47,402 bases of DNA from an uncultured Geobacter sp. (GTDB lineage: Bacteria > Desulfobacterota > Desulfuromonadia > Geobacterales > CAIOGM01), in assembly GCA_903857795.1 (NCBI GenBank), contig CAIOGM010000067.1, positions 1 through 47,402 on the forward strand, given 5' to 3'. The notes beneath the pieces were generated by a model. That model was not told where the DNA came from, made no database searches, and saw nothing but the letters and a program-made list of their open reading frames with translations. Numbering within the stretch: the first letter of the stretch is position 1; the number at the start of each line of letters is the position of its first letter. The position numbers were made by a program, and so were the translations under genes. Shown piece after piece: positions 18,482-26,169 of the stretch.

Positions 18482-19048
18482 TCAGACAACTCCTGTTTCC
18501 CGCTCGACGATCCGGTAGATTTCGGCAAGGGGACGTCCTGTCTCCCGGGCGAGACGGCGGCACTCCTCAAACTCCGGCGAGACTCTCACCACGACGCCGG
18601 CCTCCCGGAGCACCTTAATCCGGATTTCCCCCAGTGTCGTCTGCCGGCTTTCCACGGCGCGCTCCAGCTTCAGGCGCTCCGCCGGATAATGCCGAATCCC
18701 GATGGCGGTGGATTCGAGGAGGATGATCCGGGAGAGGTGAGCCAGGAGAGGTGGGGAGGCAATGACAGTCAACCTGACCGCCGGCCGGTTTTTCTTCATC
18801 TGCAGGGGGGAAAAGGCCACATCAAGCGCCCCTTCGTCCAGGAGCCGCTCCATGAGGAATCCGAGCAGCTCGGGATTCATGTCGTCGATGTGGGTCTCGA
18901 TGACACTGACCTGGTCGGTAGAAGAGTTCGCTCCGACGTCTGCAGAGCTCTCCGGCCAGCGGGGTTTAATCTGCTCCAGGGCATCGACAACGGAGAGCTC
19001 ACCTCGGCTGACCGCCGTCAGCACTCTTTCAAGCTCCTGGTCATGCAT
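18482..19048 (-). CDS. Short LarC-like nickel-pincer cofactor protein (C-terminal domain with LarB-like start)
   Basis: LarC inserts nickel into the pincer cofactor of lactate racemase-type enzymes and is normally near 400 residues. This protein has only 188. Its residues from about 46 to the end match the LarC C-terminal half, including IETHIDDMNPELLGFLMERL and the later EIRIKVLREAG and EECRRLARETGRPL. The first 30 residues (ELERVLTAVSRGELSVVDAL) resemble instead the start of LarB. The LarC N-terminal domain (DUF111) is missing. It could be an in-frame deletion fusion of a former larB-larC pair, or a genuine LarC2-like small protein. No clear ribosome site precedes the ATG, which lies six bases after the upstream stop, so translation may be coupled. 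Confidence 0.75.
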   Translation of the reverse strand: MHDQELERVLTAVSRGELSVVDALEQIKPRWPESSADVGANSSTDQVSVIETHIDDMNPELLGFLMERLLDEGALDVAFSPLQMKKNRPAVRLTVIASPPLLAHLSRIILLESTAIGIRHYPAERLKLERAVESRQTTLGEIRIKVLREAGVVVRVSPEFEECRRLARETGRPLAEIYRIVERETGVV

Positions 19049-19054
19049 TGAGGG

Positions 19055-19543
19055 TCACTTTTTCGGCGGCAACAACGCCCCGATCTTCCCGGGGTCGAAC
19101 CCCTTGATGATCCGCCCGTAGATCATGAAGAGCGGCACTTCGGCGATCCCCATCCTCTTGGCGATAGCCACCTGCTCGTCAAGAAGCTTCATCCCCCTGT
19201 CATCCCCCGAGGGCGGCGGCACGGAGTCATACAGCCCCGACATGACCTCGGCGTAGGCGCGTTCCCGGTCATCCGCGGAGAGGATGTACAAGGCCTTCTG
19301 CCGGGCATCGTGGTGACTGGAGAGGGGATTGAAATAGATGTAGAGGGTAACATCGGGCCGGGTCAAAAAATACTGGTACGCCTTCCGGCAGTAGGGGCAG
19401 TCGGGGTCGGTGAATTCGATGACAGTAGTCTTGCCTGTGCCAATCTTGAGCGCCTTGTCCAACTCCAGGGGATCGGCCGACCAGACAACTGTCGTGGAGA
19501 GAACCATGAGGATCAGCGTGAATAAACGAATGAACTGCGCCAC
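19055..19543 (-). CDS. Periplasmic thioredoxin-fold protein (DsbC/DsbG-like, CPYC)
   Basis: This 162-residue exported protein begins with a signal peptide (FIRLFTLILMVLSTTVVWSA) and has a thioredoxin fold. The active-site motif CPYC is at 49-52, in IEFTDPDCPYCRKAYQY. The cis-proline partner loop is AEVPLFMIYG (134-143). The order resembles the catalytic domain of DsbC and DsbG, but the dimerisation domain is missing. It could act as a thiol oxidase or reductase on exported proteins such as c-type cytochromes. The specific substrate is not visible. It sits between hisE and the LarC-like gene in the same direction. Confidence 0.85.
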   Translation of the reverse strand: MAQFIRLFTLILMVLSTTVVWSADPLELDKALKIGTGKTTVIEFTDPDCPYCRKAYQYFLTRPDVTLYIYFNPLSSHHDARQKALYILSADDRERAYAEVMSGLYDSVPPPSGDDRGMKLLDEQVAIAKRMGIAEVPLFMIYGRIIKGFDPGKIGALLPPKK

Positions 19544-19588
19544 CGGAGGCCTCCTGCAAAACGTCTGATTGCTGAGAATGTGCGAAAA

Positions 19589-19915
19589 TTAGGCGGCAGT
19601 TGTACGGGCGGCCTTCTCGTCGAGACCGGAAACGCCGAAACGGCGCCCCAGTTCATCATAGACCTCACCCGGAGAGATGTCGCGGTACCCGAGCAGGACC
19701 AGCAGATGGTAGAGCAGATCGGCGCTCTCGCAGATGACCTCCTCCCGGGTCCCCCCTTTGCCGGCGATGACGACTTCTGTCGCCTCTTCCCCGACCTTCT
19801 TCAGGATCTTGTCGATCCCCTTGGCCATGAGGGAGGCGGTGTAGGAGTTATCAGACGGACTCGCCTTCCGGTCAAGGATGACCCGGTAGACGGCGTCGAG
19901 AATATGCTCGGGCAT
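19589..19915 (-). CDS. hisE: Phosphoribosyl-ATP pyrophosphatase (stand-alone HisE)
   Basis: HisE hydrolyses phosphoribosyl-ATP to phosphoribosyl-AMP, the second step of histidine synthesis. The 108-residue all-alpha MazG-like protein shows the family core SYTASLMAKGIDKILKKVGE, then EATEVVIAGK and ESADLLYHLLVLL. The acidic residues in these two helices bind magnesium. I use ATG 19915, with GAGG about nine bases upstream. An earlier ATG at 19969 would translate part of the heptamer repeat array (LEPRTLNLEPS), so it is rejected. The cyclohydrolase HisI, often fused to HisE, is not in the window. Confidence 0.95.
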   Translation of the reverse strand: MPEHILDAVYRVILDRKASPSDNSYTASLMAKGIDKILKKVGEEATEVVIAGKGGTREEVICESADLLYHLLVLLGYRDISPGEVYDELGRRFGVSGLDEKAARTTAA

Positions 19916-19936
19916 GTGTAAAACCTCAGTACTAGG

Positions 19937-20041
19937 TTCTAGGTTCAGGGTTCTAGGTTCTAGGTTCAATGTTCTATGTTCTATGTTCTATGTTCTATGT
20001 TCTAAGTTCTGGGTTTACAACATAGAACATAGAACTTAGAA
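19937..20041. repeat. Heptamer tandem array with inverted arm, between hisF and hisE
   Basis: Eleven head-to-tail 7-base units (19937-20013) vary around TTCTAGG or TTCTATG. Units 6 to 9 are all TTCTATG. After a short spacer, three units in reverse orientation (CATAGAA, CATAGAA, CTTAGAA; 20021-20041) can pair with the forward units as a long hairpin. The array occupies almost the whole gap between the two genes. Confidence 0.9.
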
Positions 20042-20047
20042 CAGCTT

Positions 20048-20809
20048 TCAGAGTCTTACCGCCACTCCCCGGCCGTGGAGATACTCCTTCGCTTCACCGA
20101 CGCTGTATTCGCGGTAATGGAAGATAGATGCGGCCAGACAGGCGCTGGCGCCCGCCGTGGTGAAACCGTCATAGAGATGCTCCAGAGTGCCGACCCCACC
20201 GGAGGCGATGACCGGGATGCTTACGGCATCCACCACCCCCCGGGTGAGCGCCAGGTCATAGCCGTCCTTGGTCCCGTCACAGTCCATGCTGGTCAGGAGA
20301 ATCTCGCCGGCCCCGTACTCCTCCATCCTGGCCGCCCACTCCACGGCGTCGATACCGGTGGGTTTTCGTCCTCCATGGGTGTAGACCTCCCAGCGGTTTT
20401 CCCCCGGAACCCGCCTGGCATCGATGGCCACCACCGTACATTGGGAACCGAACCGTTCAGCTGCCTCCCTGACGAACTCGGGGCAGTGGACCGCCGCCGT
20501 ATTGATGGAGGTCTTGTCGGCCCCGGCGTTGAGGAGGCGTCGGATGTCGTCCACCGTCCGGATCCCCCCTCCCACGGTGAGCGGCATGAATACCCGTTCC
20601 GCGGTCCGTCGGACAACATCGATGATGATATCTCGCTCGTCGGAAGAGGCGGTTATATCCAGAAAGGTCAGCTCGTCAGCCCCCTGCCGGTCGTAGCTCT
20701 CGGCAATCTCCACCGGATCACCGGCATCCCGTAACTCCAGGAACTGCACTCCCTTGACAACCCTGCCCCCCTTGACATCGAGACAGGGGATTATCCGTTT
20801 GGTCAGCAC
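20048..20809 (-). CDS. hisF: Imidazole glycerol phosphate synthase, cyclase subunit
   Basis: HisF uses ammonia from HisH to form imidazole glycerol phosphate and AICAR. The 253-residue TIM barrel begins [18 protein letters not shown], with catalytic Asp11, and contains the second catalytic aspartate in VVAIDARRV. Phosphate-binding loops GGGIRTV and [11 protein letters not shown] are present. The start codon is GTG at 20809, with AGAGGAGG seven bases upstream. Its partner hisH is at 16591-17214 on the other strand. This split of hisH and hisF is unusual, because the two are normally adjacent or separated only by hisA. Confidence 0.97.
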   Translation of the reverse strand: MLTKRIIPCLDVKGGRVVKGVQFLELRDAGDPVEIAESYDRQGADELTFLDITASSDERDIIIDVVRRTAERVFMPLTVGGGIRTVDDIRRLLNAGADKTSINTAAVHCPEFVREAAERFGSQCTVVAIDARRVPGENRWEVYTHGGRKPTGIDAVEWAARMEEYGAGEILLTSMDCDGTKDGYDLALTRGVVDAVSIPVIASGGVGTLEHLYDGFTTAGASACLAASIFHYREYSVGEAKEYLHGRGVAVRL

Positions 20810-21003
20810 TGAAATGCCTCCTCTGCACGATGCTTCACGAGCAAGGATGCACTATAGCAGGCGCTCCGGCTAAAATCCACGGCGAAATTCATGGAGATGG
20901 CTACGACATCCACTTCAGATGTTGGTAAAGACATTGAACGACTTTTGCTGTACGATCGTCCTGCAAGGAGATGCACACCACCACTGCTCATGGGAGGTCA
21001 CCT

Positions 21004-21441
21004 ATGGACGAGTTTTTGAAACAGTTGGTCAGCAATGCCCCGGACGCACTGCTCATCGCCGACCGGGAAGGGATCATTACGTTTTGGAACCGCGGGGCAG
21101 AGCGGATCTTCGGCCATACCGCCGCCGAGGCGGTGGGGCGATCTCTGGACCTGATCATCCCGGAGAATTTGCGGAAACGCCATTGGGACGGTTATGGAGA
21201 GGTCATGGCTGCCGGAAAAACCAGGTACGAAACCGGCCTCCTCACATCGCCCGGCATCCGCAAGGACGGGGTCCGGCTCTCTCTGGAATTTAGCATGATC
21301 CTGCTGCGGAATGAACTCGGCGGCATGGAGGGATGCGCCTCCATCATGCGGGATGTGACGGAACGGTGGAGTAGAGAGAAGGAGCTACGGGAACGGTTGA
21401 CCGCCTGTGAAAAGAACCTGGCCGGGAGCGGCGGACCGTAG
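21004..21441 (+). CDS. Single PAS-domain protein
   Basis: This 145-residue soluble protein is almost entirely one PAS domain (about 8-118), with SNAPDALLIADREGIITFWN, then RGAERIFGHTAAEAVG and a PAC-like end around MEGCASIMRDVTERW. A short C-terminal helix follows. There is no kinase, GGDEF or DNA-binding output. It may sense a small ligand or redox state and act through a partner. The ATG at 21004 has GGGAGGT nine bases upstream; an in-frame ATG 33 bases earlier has no such site. It is divergent from hisF across about 190 bases and precedes the ompA-like gene, which has its own promoter. Confidence 0.85.
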   Translation: MDEFLKQLVSNAPDALLIADREGIITFWNRGAERIFGHTAAEAVGRSLDLIIPENLRKRHWDGYGEVMAAGKTRYETGLLTSPGIRKDGVRLSLEFSMILLRNELGGMEGCASIMRDVTERWSREKELRERLTACEKNLAGSGGP

Positions 21442-21503
21442 CACTGAAATCGTCCGGTCAGGGGATAAATACTTCGCAACATCTTCTCGATTAACAAAGA
21501 CTA

Positions 21504-21532
21504 TTGACAGACATGGTGGCAGGCAGTATAGT
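21504..21532 (+). promoter_or_regulatory. Strong sigma-70 promoter of the OmpA-family gene
   Basis: A perfect TTGACA (21504-21509) is separated by exactly 17 bases from TATAGT (21527-21532). The start would be near 21540, giving a leader of about 95 bases with the ribosome site GAGGAGG at 21626-21632. Confidence 0.8.
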
Positions 21533-21635
21533 GGCGCGAAAATTATCAAGAGGCAGTGCGAACTCGCCGGGACGTAATCTACGTAAAGATCACCACGGCG
21601 ACGCACGTGAACTGAGACAACTGAAGAGGAGGAAC

Positions 21636-22838
21636 ATGAGTATGAAGAAGAAAATCGCAGGTATGATTGCCGTCCTGCTGGTAGCCACAGCAGGCGCTGC
21701 CAGCGCCGAGCAGAGAGCAGGAGCGTTTACGCTCTCACCGTTCGTTGGTGGCTACACGTTTGACGGTGTGCAATCCCTTGAAACGAGGCCGACATATGGC
21801 CTGCGGCTCGGGTATGACATCACCAAGAACCTGGGAGTTGAAGCGACCTTCGGCTACGTCAACAGCAAGAGCACCGGGAACCCGAAGTCCATCGCGGGCG
21901 CCAATAACGTCAACGTCTACAACTACCGGCTCGAGGGGATCTACAACTTTATGCCCCAGAGCAAACTCGTCCCCTTCGTGGCGTTTGGCGCCGGTGGCAG
22001 CTCGATCACCAATATGGCTAACAAGTCTCATCAGGGCAACAACAATGACGCCACGGCGGATGCCGGCGCCGGCATCAAGTATTTCCTCAGCGAAGATGTT
22101 GCTCTCCGTGCCGATACCCGCGCCATCATGTCGTTCCACGGTTCTCCGGCATTCCAGATCAGAAGTACCGATTACTGGATCAACTACGAGTACACCCTCG
22201 GACTCCAGTTCCAGTTCGGCGGGAAAAAAGCGGTAGTTGCGAAGGTTGTTGAACCGCCCCCGCCCGCACCCAAGGCAGTTGAGCCGGCGCCGGCGCCCGC
22301 ACCCGTCCCAGTGGCGGTTGACGGCGTGGTTGGCGCATGGTCTGACTGGAGCTCCTGCTCCGCTCCGTGTGGCAGCGGCACCCAGACACGCACCCGTCCG
22401 GTGGTGACCCAGCCGGCCAACGGCGGCACAGCACTGCCGACCCTGAGTGAGAGCCAGAGTTGCAATCCCCAGGCCTGCATGGAAGAAGAGAAGGTCAACC
22501 TTCTCATCGAATTCGACTTCAACAAAGCGGTCATCAAAAAAGAGTTCTATCCGAATGTGGATGCCATCGGCAATTTCATGAAGAAGAACAGCAAGATGAA
22601 GATCACACTTGAAGGATGGACCGACTCCATTGGCTCCGACAAATACAACAAGAAGCTCTCCCAGAAGCGCGCCGATGCCGTCAAGGCCTATCTTGTGGAC
22701 AAGTTCAAGATCGACGCTGCCCGCATCACCGCCGTCGGCAACGGCAAGAGCGTCAAGTACGACAACAAGAACGCCGCCGGTCGCTACAAAAACCGCCGCG
22801 TCGAGATGAACCAGACGGTAATGGTCGAGAAGAAATAG
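21636..22838 (+). CDS. OmpA-family outer-membrane protein with an embedded thrombospondin type-1 domain
   Basis: This 400-residue protein starts with a signal peptide (1-24, ending AGAASA). Residues 27-196 look like an eight-stranded outer-membrane beta-barrel, with alternating aromatic/hydrophobic strands and an FQFG end. A proline/alanine-rich linker follows (205-228). Residues 233-281 form a thrombospondin type-1-like module, GAWSDWSSCSAPCGSGTQTR, with cysteines 241, 245, 276 and 281. Residues 288-391 are an OmpA C-terminal domain (LIEFDFNKAVI and the helix with LSQKRADAVKAYL, ending in NRRVEM), which binds peptidoglycan non-covalently. The protein should therefore tie the outer membrane to the cell wall. 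The TSP1 module is probably periplasmic, or else surface-exposed if the topology differs. A strong promoter and a strong terminator flank it, consistent with high expression. Confidence 0.92.
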   Translation: MSMKKKIAGMIAVLLVATAGAASAEQRAGAFTLSPFVGGYTFDGVQSLETRPTYGLRLGYDITKNLGVEATFGYVNSKSTGNPKSIAGANNVNVYNYRLEGIYNFMPQSKLVPFVAFGAGGSSITNMANKSHQGNNNDATADAGAGIKYFLSEDVALRADTRAIMSFHGSPAFQIRSTDYWINYEYTLGLQFQFGGKKAVVAKVVEPPPPAPKAVEPAPAPAPVPVAVDGVVGAWSDWSSCSAPCGSGTQTRTRPVVTQPANGGTALPTLSESQSCNPQACMEEEKVNLLIEFDFNKAVIKKEFYPNVDAIGNFMKKNSKMKITLEGWTDSIGSDKYNKKLSQKRADAVKAYLVDKFKIDAARITAVGNGKSVKYDNKNAAGRYKNRRVEMNQTVMVEKK

Positions 22839-22858
22839 ACTCTTCCGACCAGACTGAC

Positions 22859-22900
22859 AAACGAGAATGGCCACACCGTAAGGTGTGGCCATTCTCGTTT
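22859..22900 (+). terminator. Long-stem terminator after the OmpA-family gene
   Basis: A perfect 19-base-pair stem (22859-22877 with 22882-22900) closes a GTAA tetraloop. The tail is only TTTG, but the left arm begins with AAA, so the structure is symmetric and may end transcription in both directions. It lies 20 bases after the stop codon. Confidence 0.75.
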
Positions 22901-22958
22901 GTGGTCACGGCGAGCATACGGCGCTCAGTCCCTCCCTCTGCCGGTTCCGGAAATGCTC

Positions 22959-22987
22959 TTGCAACGTCCAGGCGTTCCTGCTACAAA
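22959..22987 (+). promoter_or_regulatory. Possible promoter of the small secreted protein
   Basis: TTGCAA (22959-22964) and TACAAA (22982-22987) are 17 bases apart, about 65 bases upstream of the ATG at 23052. The gene stands alone behind a terminator, so a promoter is expected here. The match to consensus is moderate. Confidence 0.4.
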
Positions 22988-23051
22988 TAAGCCTGTACCG
23001 TAATGGTCCCAGGCTCTTCCCGGGGGAAACAGTGCACAGGAGAATCACACC

Positions 23052-23459
23052 ATGAAAGTAGTATTAGCGTCCTTGACAGTTTTACTTCTCACTGCAGTCA
23101 ATTCCTCAGCAATGGAGTGGATCATCGTGCCGGGTGCACAGGCGGGCGGTGACATGATCTGCCTCGATCGTGACAACGTGACCAAGGAGAAAGGGATAGT
23201 TACGGCCTGGCTCAAGCGGTTCAAGGAAGAGGGGAACTATTCCAAGACCCTGATTGAGGTCGACTGCTCCAAACAGAAGACGCGCCTGGTCAAGGCTCTT
23301 GAATTCGACAAAGTGACTAATATCACCACTACCGTCGATTTCGAACCGCTCTGGGAGACGAGCGCTCCCGAAACACCGGCCCGGGCAGCGGCCCAGATGA
23401 TCTGCAAGAAAGGGAAAGGAATCAATCCGGCGCTGGTCAACATCAAGCAGAAACCGTAG
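23052..23459 (+). CDS. Small secreted protein, surface-adhesin E-like
   Basis: This 135-residue protein has a clear signal peptide (MKVVLASLTVLLLTAVNSSA). The mature part has a pattern that I associate with the surface-adhesin E-like family: an early tryptophan (MEWIIV), a D-x-N segment after a glycine turn, a central WLKRF, an aromatic Y, and DC in IEVDCSKQKTR. The cysteines at about 37, 73 and 117 could form a disulfide. No enzymatic motif is visible. AGGAGAA precedes the ATG. It has no clear operon partner, because a terminator lies upstream and glgP begins about 195 bases downstream. Confidence 0.65.
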   Translation: MKVVLASLTVLLLTAVNSSAMEWIIVPGAQAGGDMICLDRDNVTKEKGIVTAWLKRFKEEGNYSKTLIEVDCSKQKTRLVKALEFDKVTNITTTVDFEPLWETSAPETPARAAAQMICKKGKGINPALVNIKQKP

Positions 23460-23654
23460 CAAATTTGCTCCTCTGGCAGGCCGGCACCAGCCCGCGCCTG
23501 CCGCACCGCCTCTCCTCTCCGCAAACAGAACGTCACCCGCTCTGAAGCGGGATTCCCCCGCGGAGCAACTTCGGTTGCCTGGCAGAAACCATCTCTTTTT
23601 CTCCCTGAAACTATGCTAAGGTACAAAAATCCTCAGCTGCCCAAGGAGTTGCCG

Positions 23655-26150
23655 ATGAGTATGATGGAATCAAAAACCCGCCCGCACGATGAGACACCGC
23701 TAAATATCCGTACAGGGACCAGCAGCGAAGAGTTGCGCCTGGCGATCCTCGACAACCTGCACTTCATCCAGGGGCGGGTTCCGGCCAACGCCTCCCGCAA
23801 CGACTGGTATCTGGCCACCGCCTACACGGTGCGAGACCGGATCTTGAATCGCTGGGTCCAGACCCTGCAGATCCTTCAGGAACAACCGATCAAGATAGTG
23901 GCCTACCTCTCCGCGGAGTTTCTCATGGGGCCGCATCTGGGGAACGCCATGATCAACCTGGGGATCGTGGAGCAGCTCCGGGCTACGCTGTCATCCCTGG
24001 GGCAGGATCCGGACGCCATCATGGAACAGGAGGGGGAGCCGGGTCTGGGCAACGGCGGCCTCGGACGGTTGGCCGCCTGCTACCTGGACTCGCTGGCGAC
24101 CCTGGAGGTGGCGGCCATCGGCTACGGGATCCGCTATGAATTTGGGATATTCGAACAGGCCATCCGGGACGGGTGGCAGGTGGAACTGACCGACAAGTGG
24201 CTCCGCTCCGGCAATCCGTGGGAGATCCCGCGCCCGGAGATCGCCTACCCGGTCAATCTCGGGGGGCGGACTGAATCCTGGATTGGCAGTGAGGGGGAGT
24301 ACCGGGTCCGCTGGGCGCCAAGGAAGGTGGTCATGGGGGTCGCCTATGATACCCCGATTCCCGGCTATCAGGGGGCGGTGACCGATCTGCTGAGGCTCTG
24401 GAAGGCTGAGGCGGTGGACTCCTTCGACTTTGACGCCTTCAACCAGGGGGACTACTACGGTGCGGTGCAGGAGAAACTCCTCTCCGAAACCATCTCCAAA
24501 GTTCTCTATCCCAACGACGAACCGGAGGTGGGCAAATACCTCCGGCTGGCCCAGCAGTATTTTTTCGTCTCCTGCTCCCTGCAGGATATGCTGATGATCC
24601 ACCGTCGGCGGGGACTCGCCGTCGCCTCCTTCCCCGACACCGCAGCCATCCAGCTCAACGATACCCACCCGTCCATCGCCGTGGCGGAACTGATGCGGCT
24701 CCTCATGGATGTGGAGTCCCTGGGGTGGGATGCGGCGTGGGAGCTGACCCAACGGACCTTTGCCTACACCAATCACACCCTCCTGCCGGAAGCCCTTGAA
24801 AAGTGGCCGCTGCCGCTTTTCAGCCAGCTGCTCCCCCGCCATCTGGAGCTGATCTACGAGATCAACCGCCGGTTTCTCGATCAGGTCCGGCAGCGCTTTC
24901 CCGGTGATGAGGCGCGAGCGGCGCGGCTCTCCCTTCTGGATGAAAGTGGGGAAAAATTCGTCAGGATGGCCCACCTGGCCTGTGTCGGAAGCCACCGGAT
25001 CAACGGGGTCGCCGCCCTTCATACGGAGCTACTCAAGAATGGAGTACTCCGGGATTTTTACGAGTTAACCCCGGAAAAGTTCGTCAACATCACCAACGGT
25101 GTCACCCCCCGCCGCTGGCTGGCACTGGCCAACCCAGCAATGACCGCGCTCGTCACCGGGAGGATCGGTGACCGCTGGCTCTGCCGGATGGAGGAAGGGC
25201 TCTCCCCCCTGGAGCCCGCGGCTGACGATCCGTCATTCCGCCGGGCCTGGCGAGCGGTGAAGCTCCGGAACAAGGAGGAGCTGGCCAGCCTTATCCTGGA
25301 GCGGACCGGAGTCACGGTGGACCCGACCTCGCTCTTCGACGTCCAGGTCAAGAGAATCCATGAATACAAGCGACAGCACCTCAACGCCCTCCACTGCATC
25401 GCCCTCTACTGCCGCATCAAACGGGACCCCGCAGCAGCCGTGGTCTCCCGCACCGTCATCTTCGGTGGCAAGGCGGCCCCCGGCTACCACCTGGCCAAGC
25501 TGATCATCAAGCTCATCACCTCCATCGCCGAGGTCGTGAACAGTGACCCCGATGTGGCGGGGCGGCTCAAGATTCTTTTCTTTCCCAACTTCAACGTGAA
25601 GAGCGGTCAGCGAATCTATCCGGCCGCCGACCTCTCCCAGCAGATTTCCACAGCAGGGAAGGAGGCGTCGGGGACCGGCAACATGAAGTTCTCCATGAAC
25701 GGCGCCCTGACCATCGGCACCCTCGACGGGGCAAATGTGGAGATCCGCGAAGAGGTGGGGGCCGACAACTTCTTCCTCTTCGGCCTGGACACCCCCCAGA
25801 TCGCGGAGCTGAAGGCCCAAGGCTACTCCCCCCGCAGCTACTACGACAGCGACCCTGATCTCAAGGAAGCCCTCGATCTCATCTCCGACGGGAGCTTCTC
25901 CGGCGGAGACCGGGAGCGGTTCCGCCCCCTGGTCGACTCCCTCCTGAACCAGGACCCCTATCTGGTTATGGCCGATTTCCGGAGCTACCTGGAGGCTCAG
26001 GCCCGGGTGGAGCAGGCATGGCAGGATGAGGAGCGCTGGGACCGGATGTCGATCCTCACCACGGCGAGGATGGGAAAGTTCTCGTCGGACCGCTCCGTCC
26101 GGGAGTACTGTGAACAGATCTGGCAGGTGACCCCCGGGGTCGATCGGTAA
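23655..26150 (+). CDS. glgP: Glycogen/alpha-glucan phosphorylase
   Basis: GlgP releases glucose 1-phosphate from the ends of glycogen using phosphate and pyridoxal phosphate. The 831-residue length is typical of family GT35. Residues 24-45 carry the start of the N-terminal domain. NGGLGRLAACYLDSLATLEV and GYGIRYEFGIFEQ mark the N-terminal catalytic lobe. The PLP lysine is K678 in EASGTGNMKFSMNGALTIGT. I chose ATG 23655, preceded by AAGGAG at six bases. An upstream in-frame ATG at 23613 would add 14 residues and has no ribosome site. The glgX debranching gene starts 19 bases after the stop, so the pair is an operon for glycogen breakdown. Confidence 0.97.
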   Translation: MSMMESKTRPHDETPLNIRTGTSSEELRLAILDNLHFIQGRVPANASRNDWYLATAYTVRDRILNRWVQTLQILQEQPIKIVAYLSAEFLMGPHLGNAMINLGIVEQLRATLSSLGQDPDAIMEQEGEPGLGNGGLGRLAACYLDSLATLEVAAIGYGIRYEFGIFEQAIRDGWQVELTDKWLRSGNPWEIPRPEIAYPVNLGGRTESWIGSEGEYRVRWAPRKVVMGVAYDTPIPGYQGAVTDLLRLWKAEAVDSFDFDAFNQGDYYGAVQEKLLSETISKVLYPNDEPEVGKYLRLAQQYFFVSCSLQDMLMIHRRRGLAVASFPDTAAIQLNDTHPSIAVAELMRLLMDVESLGWDAAWELTQRTFAYTNHTLLPEALEKWPLPLFSQLLPRHLELIYEINRRFLDQVRQRFPGDEARAARLSLLDESGEKFVRMAHLACVGSHRINGVAALHTELLKNGVLRDFYELTPEKFVNITNGVTPRRWLALANPAMTALVTGRIGDRWLCRMEEGLSPLEPAADDPSFRRAWRAVKLRNKEELASLILERTGVTVDPTSLFDVQVKRIHEYKRQHLNALHCIALYCRIKRDPAAAVVSRTVIFGGKAAPGYHLAKLIIKLITSIAEVVNSDPDVAGRLKILFFPNFNVKSGQRIYPAADLSQQISTAGKEASGTGNMKFSMNGALTIGTLDGANVEIREEVGADNFFLFGLDTPQIAELKAQGYSPRSYYDSDPDLKEALDLISDGSFSGGDRERFRPLVDSLLNQDPYLVMADFRSYLEAQARVEQAWQDEERWDRMSILTTARMGKFSSDRSVREYCEQIWQVTPGVDR

Positions 26151-26169
26151 AAAAGGGTCGAGGAACGCC

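Noticed and set aside
19937-20041. Heptamer array considered as a CRISPR
   Set aside because: Units of seven bases abut without spacers and change orientation. CRISPR repeats are longer and separated by unique spacers, and no cas genes are present.
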